From: Chiua virens
Taxonomy: Eukaryota; Basidiomycota; Agaricomycetes; Boletales; Boletaceae
Assembly (NCBI GenBank): GCA_019787685.1
Contig: JAHNUO010000015.1
Coordinates: 1-64,000, forward strand
DNA length: 64,000 nucleotides
Reading direction: 5' to 3'
This document shows positions 51,894-62,555 of this stretch, piece after piece. The notes beneath the pieces are model-generated. The model searched no databases. It was not told the DNA's origin and saw nothing but the letters and a program-made list of their open reading frames with translations. Positions within the stretch are counted from its first letter, which is position 1. Every line of letters starts with the position of its first letter. Both the position numbers and the translations under genes were made by a program.

Positions 51894-52030
51894 GAGTAAG
51901 AGAAAACGACAATAGCTATCGCGACGAAGCTATAAAAGGAAACAACAGCATCCAAGATCCGTTCAGACACAGACGATATTGGCAAAAGACGTACGATTTG
52001 CAGCGATAGCTATCACGACGAAGAGATAAA
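51871..52030 (+). repeat. Short imperfect tandem repeat, ~24-bp unit, three copies
   Basis: The unit tagctatcacgacgaagagat recurs at about 51871, 51912 and 52006 with small changes. Between copies two and three is a spacer of about 70 bp with acaacagcatcc-type words. Confidence 0.6.
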
Positions 52031-52449
52031 AACGAAGAGCTAGAAGAAAACAACATCCGACGACAACGTCCGATTAGATCTGTTGAGACTCAGACGAAAT
52101 CGGAGCAGCGACGAAACCCAGCCCATCCTACAAAGAATTCGAATCCGACTTACTCCGACCGGTCCGAGACATCCGTCATTTTTTGGCACTCCGCCCACCT
52201 CTGAAACCTGGGCCTTAGGGGCCCAGGAATAAAGTATACATAATAGTCATAATAACATATAAATGCTAACTTCGCTGAAATTGTGCAAGCAGAATGATCA
52301 TGTGACTAGCGTTCGATAGTATGTAATTCACAACGTCTCGCCAACACTGACTAGTGACTCACCAGTAGGTACTTTATCAATTATTTCTTGCTTCCCTCTC
52401 CTCCAAATTCCAAAGGTGAGTGACCCCGTATGTTTATGGGCACTACCTC

Positions 52450-53480
52450 CCCCCCCCTTCCCCCCACAGATTTGCACGGGTATGGTGGCGCAGCTGCACG
52501 CTACCACCATGATAACCACTACGGCGACACAACGAGGCCAGTGCCATGCCATCAAGCCCACCACCACCACCACCATAACGACGACATTGAGGGCGAGGAA
52601 AATACGACGGTATGCCGCCACCACGACGACGACTGTGACAACGACAAGGGCTACAACTACATCGACAATGACAACGAAGTGGCACCACCGTGCCAGCGGC
52701 GGCAGCAGCGTCATGCCACAACGACAACGACGACAATGACTCACCACCACGACGGCGACGTTGTGCCACCACAGCGACGACGACGACGACGGCAGCGATA
52801 TGCTGTCACGATGGCGATACAAATGCGTGCCCCCCACCGCCACCGACGGTGTGCCACCACTGGCACTGTGGGGACGACGACGGATGGCAGTAACGCCCCA
52901 TTACGATGACGGCGAGGGCGACGCAACAGCGTACCACCACCGACAGACCGCAGTGACGACGACGGCGACTCGGATGGACTGCCACAACGACATCGAGGGC
53001 GCGGTGACGCAACTGCGTGCCACCACCACCAGTGGACGGGGTCAGCACACCGTCACCGACGACAACGGGACCAACTCCACTACCACCAATGCGGTGCCGC
53101 GATGACATCGAGGATGGAAACGCGACAGCCTGAGTGGTCCACCGCCGCAACGATGGCGACGGCGGCAGCATGGACCGTGCCACCACATCGACGCAAGGAT
53201 ATGAGGACAATGACAATGCAATGACGCGAGGACGATGAGGATGACAACCCCAATGATTATGTGTGCCGCCACCACCACGTCGACGACGGCGACACTGATG
53301 TTGATGACACTGCGGGGGTGCCACCACCACAACCAACGAGGAAGTCGACGGCGACGCAAGTACGCCACGTACGTGTCACCAACCACCATGTCGATGACGG
53401 CGACGACGATGCTGACGGTGCCGCGAGTGTACCACCACTGTGGTTGCATTGCAATGACCATTGTATGATACATCCGAGTC
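52450..53480 (+). repeat. ~1-kb degenerate ACC/ACG/GAC triplet array
   Basis: The plus strand is T-poor and built from CAC, CCA, ACG, GAC and GGC triplets. Longer imperfect units start with gtgccaccacc or gtgccgcc and run on as cgacgacggcgacg. All long open frames here (His-, Thr- and Arg-rich on plus; Val-, Ala- and Arg-rich on minus) are by-products of the composition. I treat it as a decayed triplet satellite or minisatellite, not as a gene. Confidence 0.75.
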
Positions 53481-53796
53481 ATGCACCATGATCACTAGCA
53501 TAGTAGACATAAATCTGCATAATCTGCGTAATCCAGCATAGTCTACATATATAACATCAACATAACGTGTATACCTACCACATGCAAATTTTTATGGGGA
53601 CCTGTGCATTTTATGCACAATTATACATTGCCTATGGGGTGAGCTTTTTCCTGATGCTTTGGGCGAACCTTTAGTATGCATCCTTAGTAAACTTGAAACT
53701 TGAACCAGTTACAAATGTGAATAATAAACTCTAAATTTAGGATAGGTCCAAACTTCAAAACCAACTTGAAGTTTTGTCTACGCCTGAATGGTAAAC

Positions 53797-53874
53797 TAAA
53801 CTTTATATTCTGGATTCACGTCGGGGCTAACATTTAGGTCCACTCTAAATATTGCACACCCCGTTGTGTCAGGC
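53797..53874 (-). repeat. Right terminal inverted repeat
   Basis: Reverse complement of the left repeat. It runs from ggattcacgtcggggct out to cacaccccgttgtgtcagg. Matching words lie at the left end in opposite orientation. Confidence 0.75.
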
Positions 53875-54044
53875 GACCCGGAACATGGCATCGCTCTCGG
53901 ATGTTTTGAGAGGCCGAAGGGAGCTCAAGTTGCCTTTGCGTAACGGCCGGTCCGGGTTCCGAGTCGGCCTAGCACTTGATACAGGACTCCTTGTTCAGGC
54001 CAACATCAATGTATCATTCACCTCCTCTCAGGCTGTCGCCGCCC

Positions 54045-54165
54045 ACTCTTGATTCCGTTCATCCACTCGGGCTAGCCAGTTGTCTTGCACAGGCATCAAG
54101 ACACATTTCCAACGCTCACGTCCGCTTGCCTGTTTCTTGGGAAGTCGCACTGTACACCATCGCAG
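54045..54165 (+). pseudogene. 5' fragment of an SDR gene (unit A remnant)
   Basis: About 120 bp resemble 60916-61020, the 5' end of the intact SDR gene. Words in order: cacaggcatcaagacacattt against cacaggtgtcaggacacatct, then ccaacgctcacgtccg against ccaacgctcatggtcg, then gaagtcgc. The start codon is lost (atg to ctagcc context) and no downstream exon follows. It lies right after the inverted-repeat element. Confidence 0.75.
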
Positions 54166-54609
54166 CAACGTGGACGATGTGATTCTCGTGCGTCACGCAT
54201 CTGGCGGGACCGCGTCGACGAAGCGTCAACCGCCCTCGAACGAGTCACGGACGCCTACGAGTCTTATTCTCGCGAGTCACATCTTTGTTTTGTTTTTCCC
54301 TTTCCTGGTCCTTTAGCCTACTCGTTTATTCACCACACAGTCTCACCTACCGTGACCTATGCCATCACCATATATGTATCGAATTCGAGCGATCTGGCCA
54401 GCGTCACATGTCGTGATCGCCGAAGTTGTCAGTGGGTCTATCGACAGACGGGGAGCGGGAAAAAAACCTTATATGACCAGATGGACTACCGGTCCGTCTC
54501 GCTCACTGTGTGGACGCATACAGCTTGAGTGAGATGCCGACAGTGCGAAAAGTAAAAAAGACTGGTACCTATGCGCAGCGTCTAGAGACGCGCGTATATA
54601 TATGGACTT
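54166..54609. other. Spacer between units A and B
   Basis: Region joining the two units of the tandem duplication. No coding feature. No clear junction sequence recognised. Confidence 0.4.
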
Positions 54610-55830
54610 TCGAGTCCCATGAAACTCGGAAATTTCTTGCCTGTGGGCAAAGACCAGCGCATGTCGAGTGTGAAGTGCGAAGAAGAATGGGACATCCTCT
54701 TCAATGACGGATGAAAATGAGCATCGTTGAGCTCGAGAAGCCGTCACCGATATCGCAAATGCCTTGAATGAATTCTAGTTAATGGTGAGCAGGAAGAAGA
54801 ACATGTGGTGTACTCTTATCACGAGAAAAGCGGTAATGCGATGTGTTCGCATGATCATGTTTCCGGTCCTAGAGGATAGTATGATATAAGTCAGATGAGT
54901 GTAACTTGAAATATCGTCGCAATGATAAACCACTAGATGACTTTTTTGTATTTAACGACGACAAACACTAAGGGCTGATGATAGAGTATCATTATTGAAG
55001 CGCGACCAGTGAGGGCAATTCCACTCTGCGTCCACAGAGCAGACGGTGCTTGGCAGCAAGCGGCGAAGGGTGGGCGAGAAGCCTCTGAGTCAGCACAGCC
55101 AAAGTCAGTACATGCGAGATACGATTCGTTAATAGTTGTGAGATTGCGATAACCCCGAATGCTGTGTCGTCCAGCGTTATTTTCAGTGATTGTACTAGCC
55201 TGAGTAACCCGGGGAACGACTCGGAAACGACTTACCCTTTGCGGGGCGTAGGGAATACCCCGGAATGATCACTGTTGTTTTAAAGGCAGGGGAAAGGCTT
55301 TCATAGCTTCATGTTCCTGACCACGGTGCCAGTGTCTGGGCTGGCGAGTCTGACGCCATCTGCGCTGGAAGGTATTGTACGTTGCCCAACCTCCGATAAC
55401 GCGTGCACCACACGACCCGGGTATGATGGGCGGAAGCAAGGACTCAACTGGGGTGTAGCGCATAATCAAGGATGGTACAGGATATCGTCAGCTATGTGGC
55501 GTTTCAGCGTGGACCTGGACGTCTCGGACAGGATCCGAGAGCGATGATGGGCAAGGCAGTGGAGGAGAATGATCATACTTGGCAATCTCGCTAACAACAT
55601 TTGTCGAAGGAACTCGACAAACAAATGAATCGGATGATGATATTAGAGCCGGTGACTACGTATGGATGAATCGGCGAGAGGCTATATTCATCATTTTCGT
55701 TGTTTTTTCGTTGAAGTGTCCTCAGTGGAAACTTTGTGCCTGAGTGGCGTCATCACAGGATCACGCACAGCAGACTGTGACATTCGGTGCGGCAACGACG
55801 AAGAAACCCGACAAAAAACTTACTTGAAGA
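54610..55830 (-). pseudogene. Degraded F-box gene (unit B paralogue of 45242-46684)
   Basis: Several blocks match the intact F-box gene in order: 54,620-54,770 with 45,365-45,590; 55,015-55,050 with 45,630-45,660; 55,135-55,210 with 45,875-45,930; 55,375-55,410 with 46,148-46,185; and 55,745-55,815 with the upstream flank at about 46,810-46,870. Many indels and stops break every frame. One piece is 54510-54707, seen in plus orientation as a shadow. Confidence 0.85.
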
Positions 55831-57801
55831 GGAGGGAATGGCAGGGTGTTGGATGATCGATAAGGTCTAATACCTTGAGGGCTCGCCCGGAACAGAAAAA
55901 ATAAATAAATTGATGTCGGCGAAGTGGACTCATCAAGGATATCGGTCTTCCCGCGAGCTCTCCGTTAACGTTGGGAGCCGGAGTTTTGATATTGTCGCGA
56001 ATTATTTATGTACCCATAAGTGATTGCCGGTGGCGCAACATTCAATGACAGCCGGAACTTCCACAACAACTTTTACTCACTGCTCAGATTCACGTTTGAA
56101 TCCTCCTAGAATCTGCATGTGTATAGCGCTTGTGAGGACCAGAATTCGTTATGTATATTTTTGAAATGAGGTTCACATCACCGTGACGTAGTAGTCAGTC
56201 GCAACTTGTACACTGTAATGCTGAAATCCCACGTGTCGACCCATCTTGAAATGGGCGCTGATCGTTACTTAATCCGCCGCCATGAACTAGGGACCGCGTC
56301 GATCATACATGCACCCTTGGTGAAGGGTACTCGAGTTCAGTCACTGATTCTGTGTCTCCAGCGAATCTGAATCAGTGGTAACTGCTGGGTTTGAAGATTT
56401 GAAGATCGCATAATAATTTATCCTCGACAGCTAACAAATATTGGTAATCGGGAGTTTATTGATGAGTCTCACCGGGTCAAAACTCTTCTCAAGTGACAGT
56501 TGACATGTTGACATGTGGCAGAGCAAGTACTCAGGCTGTGGACTCTTCTACTTTTCGTGCTTGGATCCACTGCCATCAAGCTCATGGCCACATGTAGGCT
56601 TGAGCGCCGCTAAACATGATCAATGGGGAACGGGACCACGACCATATGTCTCTCGATCCTACGCGATGTCTCCATTCCCTAGTGACCAATCTTCAACAAA
56701 CCAGTGTAGCACCGTCGGGACAGAATCCTTGCCGCAGTTTGACTTAGTTTTTTCATTCTTTTTTTTCATTGAGAGACCGGTGTGGAGACGTATTTATTGA
56801 TCTTTGCGCCGGACCACTGCCTCATTTTCGTGATTTGCGGGCATGTCTCCGGAACACGGATAGATCGATCATGAACGCAATGGTCCCGGATCACCAATGC
56901 CGACGGGTAGGAGACTGATATATGTGTTCAATGGCTTGCATGTTGTACAATGGAAGGGAGGGAACACACGTTTTCTGAATGACGAGCCGGACGGGATCTT
57001 GACTTGAGGCAAGTTCTTGAAGTTGAAGTTGGCAAATACAGTGGCTGGAGCGCTATGCTCGTCACTGGAACCCCCCAGCCTCGCAAAAGCCAATCCATTG
57101 CAATGACACAAAAACCTTGCCTCAGGATCCACCGGACCTTTGAGTTCCTTCATTTCGTTCAAAGAGATTGGATATGGATGTTGAGAGCGAGTCATCGTGT
57201 CCGACTCGGACAAAGTCGAGAAGGTCCTCAAAGTGCGAATGAAGCTTTTTAAATTGCAACCACAGTTCTACAAACAGACTCTGAAGAGATTGTCGATTAA
57301 AAGGGACGTGTTTTGAAACGTGCGAGGTCACGCATCATGATGCCGCGGACGGTGCCGGAATTTTGGAATTCGTTGGCCCATTTAGCAATTCTGAATCCCA
57401 TTAATAGTAAGTTACATCCATATGCAGAACAAATAAGTTTAGCCATCCTATGCACCCTTGTGAATAGACGTCTGACAGAAATCACGTAATCAACGATGGA
57501 CCGCAGTAAAGACGCGCTACGCATGCTACTGTCGGATGCAGCGAATAGTGCACTGTGCTGGTTGCAGCTCACTGCCCCATTCTACATGCCAAGTGACTCA
57601 GACGATCGGGAGTTTGCTCGGCCTTGTCTCAACTGATGCACCGACATTCGCGCGATTATCAATGGCAAAATCCCCGAGAGTGGTTGCAGAGTCCGATTGG
57701 AGTAAAAATAAGCTGTCCTTCTGAGGGCCTCCCTCGCTTTTTATACCGACATGGCTTACCGACATCCTTTCACCCTTTCTTCACTGTACCATTTTCTTCA
57801 G
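55831..57801. other. Divergent spacer of unit B
   Basis: Presumed P450-B promoter, with a Snf2 relic at 57.13-57.30 kb (listed separately) and patches shared with the unit A spacer. No intact gene. 55,900-56,500 is AT-rich and empty as far as I can see. Confidence 0.5.
57130..57300 (+). pseudogene. Relic of a Snf2-family ATPase exon
   Basis: A stretch near 57,205-57,290 reads SDKVEKVLKVRMKL...QPQFYKQTLKRL. This parallels [15 protein letters not shown]...[12 protein letters not shown] in the Sth1/Snf2 gene (34,905-34,990). Just upstream, gatgttgagagcgag parallels gatgtcgaaagcgaa (DVESE), but with an indel between, so the frame is broken. It is well diverged, so it is an old fragment and may come from another Snf2 paralogue. 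Confidence 0.65.
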
Positions 57802-59893
57802 ATGTTCAACTCCAAGATGCTTGACCTGGCTTTTCAAGCCAAGGCTTTTGTTGCCCTTGCTGCCCTGATATTTGCCAGCAGCATCGTTCGTTCAAAGTTG
57901 GGCGGCAGGCGGCGCCTGCCTCTACCACCAGGGCCCCCTGGACACTGGTTGATTGGTAATGCAATCCCCAGAGAAAAGTACGCAACCATTCATCGAACGA
58001 TAGAGCATGAAGCTGATGCCTTCAATTTCAGTCAATCACAGCAGTTTGCTGCATGGATCAGCCAATATGGCCCCATCATCTCGCTGCGCATCGGTCCCAA
58101 AACTATGATTATCATCGGGCGGTACAAGGTGGGAAGCCTGAGGGTCTCCAGAGTAAAATTGAGCGCTCTGACCCATCACAAAAAATAGGAGTCAGTTGAT
58201 ATTATGGAGAAAGAGGGCGGCCTGCTTGCAGACCGTCCTCGCGCCGTCGCAGCGGGCGAAATCTTGTCACGTGGACTACGTATGATTCTCGCCCCCGCAG
58301 GTGAGCAGTTCCGAAGACTTCGCAGGTAAGTCCGGATCCTCGTCTGGTATTTCCTGCTTTGAAAAATCAATCGGATTTCCTTTGATGCAGAGCTGCACAC
58401 ACCCATCTCCAAGCAAAGGCTGCGGAATCTTATGCACCAATCCAGATGAACGCCGCTCGGGATGTCATCCTTGACATCCTTGATGATCCCAAGCATCATC
58501 AGGCGCACGCTAACCGATATGCAGCATCTGTCGTTCTGCGAGTGGCATATGGAAAATCCACCCCAACAGCAACGAATGCTCCTGAGATCATAACGATCCA
58601 GAAGATGCTGAAGCGTTTCCAGACGCTCATGCGGCCCGGGGCCCTGTTGATAGAGAAGTTCCCCATTTTAAAACATGTCCCATTCTATGCGGGTTACCTA
58701 GAGGCGTGGCGCCAAGAGGAATCGAAACTGTTTCATGATCAGTTGGATCGTGTATCACAGGAAGTGGTAAATGAACACTCACTGCAACTATATCTGTTGG
58801 CTTATTGATTTGTTTGCAGAACACGGGTAACGCTGGTCCCTCCTTCGCCAGGTATCTCCTCGAGAATCAGAATACGCACAAGCTTTCATACGAAGAGATG
58901 GCATACCTTACAGGCTCTCTATTTGGTGCTGGTTCGGACACTGTATGTGATGCGACCCTGGTACACGGGATGACCCGACTCACCTGCTAACAGACTGCGG
59001 TTGCGATCATGGTCGTCGTCATGGCTGCCGCTTGCTACCCTGAGGCCCAGGTCGTCGTCCAGGATGAATTAGACAATGTCGTAGGATGTGACAGGGGTAT
59101 GCATCCTCCACTGAAGCGAAGTTGGCCATAGCTAACTGTGTTTACGCAAGCTCCTACTTTCGACGACTACAATCTTCTCCCTCAGCTCCATGCGTTCATG
59201 CTCGAGTGTCTCCGCTGGAGGCCAGTGACAACTTTGGGTACGTTATTTAAGTCCCTTAGCCTGACCGATATTGACCGTTGACGTCATTGCAGGTTTTGCA
59301 CACCGTGCAATGACGGATATTACCTACGTAAGTTTGCAACTGTCTGGTTTTGACTGTGCTCAATCCCTTCTAGAATGGCATCTGTATCCCTGAAGGTGCC
59401 ATCGTTTTTGGCAACCATTGGTGCGTACCATGTTGGAAAGCAATGTCCTTGCAATTTATCAACATGTTTGGTAGGGCTATTTCTCGGGATCCGGAAGTTT
59501 ACCCCAACCCCGACAAGTTCGATCCACAGAGGTGGTTGGACCGCAGCGGACGAGTGCGCGACGATCTCAAGTTCCCCAGTTTCGGATTCGGCCGACGGTG
59601 AGCCATTCCCCGATATCTTGATTAACATCATAGACGCTGACGATATCACTTGCTCGATCAGGATTTGCCCTGGACAACACATTGCCACCCGGTCTATTTT
59701 CATCAACGCGGCTCTTCTACTGTGGTCCTTCCGTATCACGCAAGACCCGAACTCGCCCATCGATGACAATGGTTTCGTTGACGGTGTCATTGCACATCCC
59801 AAACCCTTTAACGCTCGTTTCGCTCCGCGAATTGGGGACGAAGCGCACCTTAGAGATGTAATGGCGAAGTACAGCGATGGTCTATCATTTTAA
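57802..59893 (+). CDS. Cytochrome P450 monooxygenase, copy B
   Basis: Paralogue of copy A with the same exon pattern. MFNSKMLDLAFQAKAFVALA forms the membrane anchor. An in-frame ATG at 57751 adds 17 residues, but copy A supports the 57802 start. LPLPPGPPGHWLIGNA, LFGAGSDTTAVAIMV, LECLRWRP, FDPQRWL and FGFGRRICPGQH (heme Cys) are all present, and no stop interrupts the joins checked. Intron positions match copy A (for example GSDT/TAVA at about 58945-58994). The stop is TAA 59891-59893. Substrate unknown. Its SDR neighbour, 1.0 kb downstream on the same strand, may act on the same product, but this is only suggested by proximity. Confidence 0.9.
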
Positions 59894-60932
59894 GTAGAAT
59901 TTAAAGATAATTCCCCTTTATTTTTTATCTATTCGATTTCGTTCCCGGACGCTCGAATTATCTAGTAGAAATTATTGAAAGGAGTTACGGTAACTTGTAT
60001 CACTTTTGATAAATGACAGATGAGTCGACCACTAGGACATACGTTGGATACGCTAGTCTCCAGAGCAAGCTTATCGGTGGACCTTGAACTCGATCGATAC
60101 CTGGTCACCGCCATTCACTGTGGGAAGTAATCTCACTCTTAAAGAGTGACTTTATCCCTAGAAACTAGTAGTCGTTATATGCTCAGATATTTATTGATGG
60201 GCACTTTCATTAACTGTCGCTGGCGCGACGTCATTGATTACCACTAAAAATTTGGCTATTGTCAAAGTCTTTGAAAATCAGTGCTCGGCACCGTGACCTA
60301 AATTTGTCTAGATGATAGTTTTCAAGTACACAAGAATAGCACGAGCATCTGTAGGCATTTCCTGTATCCCAAAAATTTCCACCTGCAGGGTTTGAACTCA
60401 CGACTCTGCATGTTCCCCCTGATGAGAGGAGGTCACTGGCCTTGACCGACCGTGTGAGGGAGGGTACAATGTTGCTTCTGCTAATGTACCTTGCAGTAGG
60501 AGGATCTACTAAGTAATTCCCTTACACTCAGCAAAGTAACTAAAAATCGGTAGCAACAAAGGCTGTCATTGAACAATCAATATTACAATGACGACGATAC
60601 TTATTTTCCTAGTAGTCACTTTTAAAGATGATTTTACTTCCCTCAGGCCTCAGTGATTGCATGTCACCGGTTGTGCTGTCTTGATACATCAAGAGCATAG
60701 TTGCCCTTCCGGAGGCCAATTAGCGACGCTCGAGACTGCTGATTCGGAATCGAGGAAATATGAAGTGATTGGGCTGCCAGGGGTTTGAACATCGCCCACG
60801 CTTGACGCCATTTTCCGGCCCGACGGACCCAGCGGCGCCTTGACACGTCACACAAATACGTCCTTGACCGGTTTGGCAGCACAACGACCCCTTCAACCTC
60901 TTCTCGTCGTTGCACATTCGGATCCATTCATC
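59894..60932. other. Spacer between P450 copy B and SDR
   Basis: 1.04 kb without a gene. Contains a possible tRNA-derived relic at about 60385-60460 (minus). The remainder is AT-rich, with no clear features. Confidence 0.5.
60385..60460 (-). repeat. Possible tRNA-derived (SINE-like) relic
   Basis: On the minus strand, gtcaaggccagtgacc resembles a tRNA D-arm/A-box region and gagttcaaaccc resembles a T-arm B-box. They are separated by a class-II-like variable region. The T-stem does not pair well, so it is not a working tRNA. Chance resemblance is not excluded. Confidence 0.3.
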
Positions 60933-62340
60933 ATGGCCAGTCGTCTCGCACAGGTGTCAGGACACATCTCCAACGCTCATGGTCGTGGCCTCTTGGTTGG
61001 CGAAGTCGCCATTATCACAGGTACGTTCGTGTGTTTCCCATGCCCGACTTCCTCGTGTGGCGCTAAACCGACGACCTATGTGCTAGGCGCTGGACAGGTG
61101 CGTGTTTCTTCCCAAAAATGCTGTGTCGTCTAATGAATGCAATGGGTATCATGGGACATCGTCTGTAGGGCATCGGTAGAAGCGCGGCACTACTCTTTGC
61201 TAAGGAAGGTGCTAAAGTTGTCGTTAGCGAGTGAGTTGTCTGTGGCACGGGTGCATCGCGTTGTTGACTGTTCTCGACGTTCTAGTATCGATGCGACCAA
61301 GGCTGCTGCCGTCGTCGAAGAGATCAAAGCCGCGGGCGGAGAAGCGATCTTCGTTGCGGGTGACGTCGGCGCGGAAGATTTTCCAAAGACAATCGTGGAA
61401 GCTACCGTCAAGTGAGTATGTTTTTGTCATGACCCGCCTGTATGGTATTAAATGACAATGCTCACCCTCTTCCCACCGTGATACAGGGCTTTCGGCCAGA
61501 TCAATCACATCGTCAACAATGGTATGACTCGGTATTTAGGATGAACCCGGGTGAATACTTAACAACGACCACCCTTGATTTAGCTGGTTTTACATATGAC
61601 AAGATGCTTCATACCATGCCAGACGACGCTTTCGATGTCATTATGAAGATTCATGTACGCGCGCCGTTCCGCCTCGTCAGAGCCGCTGCCCCGTACCTTA
61701 GGGTCAAGGTGAGTCGTCGTTTTATTGCTAGAACCTCACCAAGTGACACCGGTATTCTGTCCCATTGTCATCCGCTGGCTTGACAGAGCGCCACGCCGGT
61801 CAATCGTTCCGTCATCAACATTTCTTCCACCACTGGCCTCCACGGAAACGTCGGCCAGGCCAATTATGCCGCCGCCAAGTCCGCAGTGATCGGATTCACC
61901 AAGACGATCGCTAAGGAATGGGGTCCGTTTGGTGTACGAGCCAACACCATCGCGTTTGGCCTCGTTCACACCAGGTCTGTGCCTTTTCTTTTCTTCTCTG
62001 CACGGTTTCCTGGCCTATGTATACTGAACCCACACGCTCTAGGTTGACGGCGGCAAAGGAAGCTGGCGAAACGATCCAGATTGAAGGCAAACAGGTTGCG
62101 CTCGGGATACCGAGCGCACAGGCGCGCGAGGCTGAGAGCGTTAATGCGTTTGTGGATATTCCGCTCCGCAGAGGGGCGTCGGCGGACGAAGCCGCGGCGG
62201 GGATGCTATTGTGAGTATCATGTGTTCGCGGTGTGCAAGCACGGTGGGATACTGAGTCATACCATATCAGCCTTGCGTCGCCACTGGCGAGTTATGTGTC
62301 TGGTCACACCCTCGAAGTGACGGGTGGACGTGGTATCTAA
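60933..62340 (+). CDS. Short-chain dehydrogenase/reductase (FabG-like)
   Basis: NAD(P)-dependent oxidoreductase of about 290 residues. The N-terminus MASRLAQVSGHISN is followed by EVAIITGAGQGIGRSAAL, the Rossmann TGxxxGxG motif. The part GAGQ lies on an 11-nt exon (61087-61097). NNAG is split by an intron near 61,520. ISSTTGLHG holds the catalytic Ser, and YAAAKSAVIGF gives the Tyr-x-x-x-Lys pair. The ending GHTLEVTGGRGI is the FabG-type C-terminus. Stop TAA 62338-62340. The gene is intact. A 5' fragment of its unit A paralogue is at 54,045. FabG-like SDRs are often called 3-oxoacyl-ACP reductases, but the substrate is not shown. Confidence 0.9.
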
Positions 62341-62555
62341 GTTGATCGATATCGTGAATCGGGCGGCTCGCAAAATAACTGTTGTAGCGTTATCTATCTG
62401 TTGTACAACATCGGTGAGTGAGATTTGGGTGGGCAGCTTTCTACTCTCTTTTCTCGTTGCTTCGCACATATCTATACAACATAGCCAGTTGACGTGAAAA
62501 AGATACGAGGTATCATCTTGAGTTTAAGCAGAGTGGTAAGTACAGGCTCCGTGGA

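Larger units (their letters stand above)
50281..53874. mobile_element. Putative Pack-TYPE DNA element with gene fragments
   Basis: Bounded by ~75-bp inverted repeats (50281-50356 and 53797-53874, about 85% identical by eye). Inside are a P450 exon copy (50357-50456), a nested GC-rich insert (about 50788-51180), an F-box-like fragment (51693-51893), a short tandem repeat (51871-52030) and a ~1-kb triplet array (52450-53480). No transposase was seen, so it would be non-autonomous. No clear target-site duplication was found, which leaves the class open. It splits unit A between the P450 and the SDR stub. Confidence 0.55.
45242..54165. repeat. Unit A of an F-box - P450 - SDR tandem duplication
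   Basis: Holds F-box (45242-46684), P450 (47998-50075), a later-inserted inverted-repeat element (50281-53874) and an SDR 5' stub (54045-54165). Gene order, strands and several intergenic patches match unit B (54610-62340). For example gagagaccgg and tgtcggatgcag words before the P450 lie near 47,640 and 47,785 and again near 56,770 and 57,530. Confidence 0.7.
54610..62340. repeat. Unit B of the F-box - P450 - SDR tandem duplication
   Basis: Holds F-box (degraded, 54610-55830), P450 (57802-59893) and SDR (60933-62340) in the same order and orientation as unit A. Confidence 0.7.

Noticed and set aside
52328..53482. Several 100-176-codon frames on both strands in the triplet array
   Set aside because: They are His/Thr/Arg or Val/Ala/Arg low-complexity products of the repeat composition, with no domain, start context or intron structure.
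60705..60800. Second tRNA-like stretch (gttcaaacccctgg on the minus strand)
   Set aside because: Only a B-box-like word; no matching A-box or stems.
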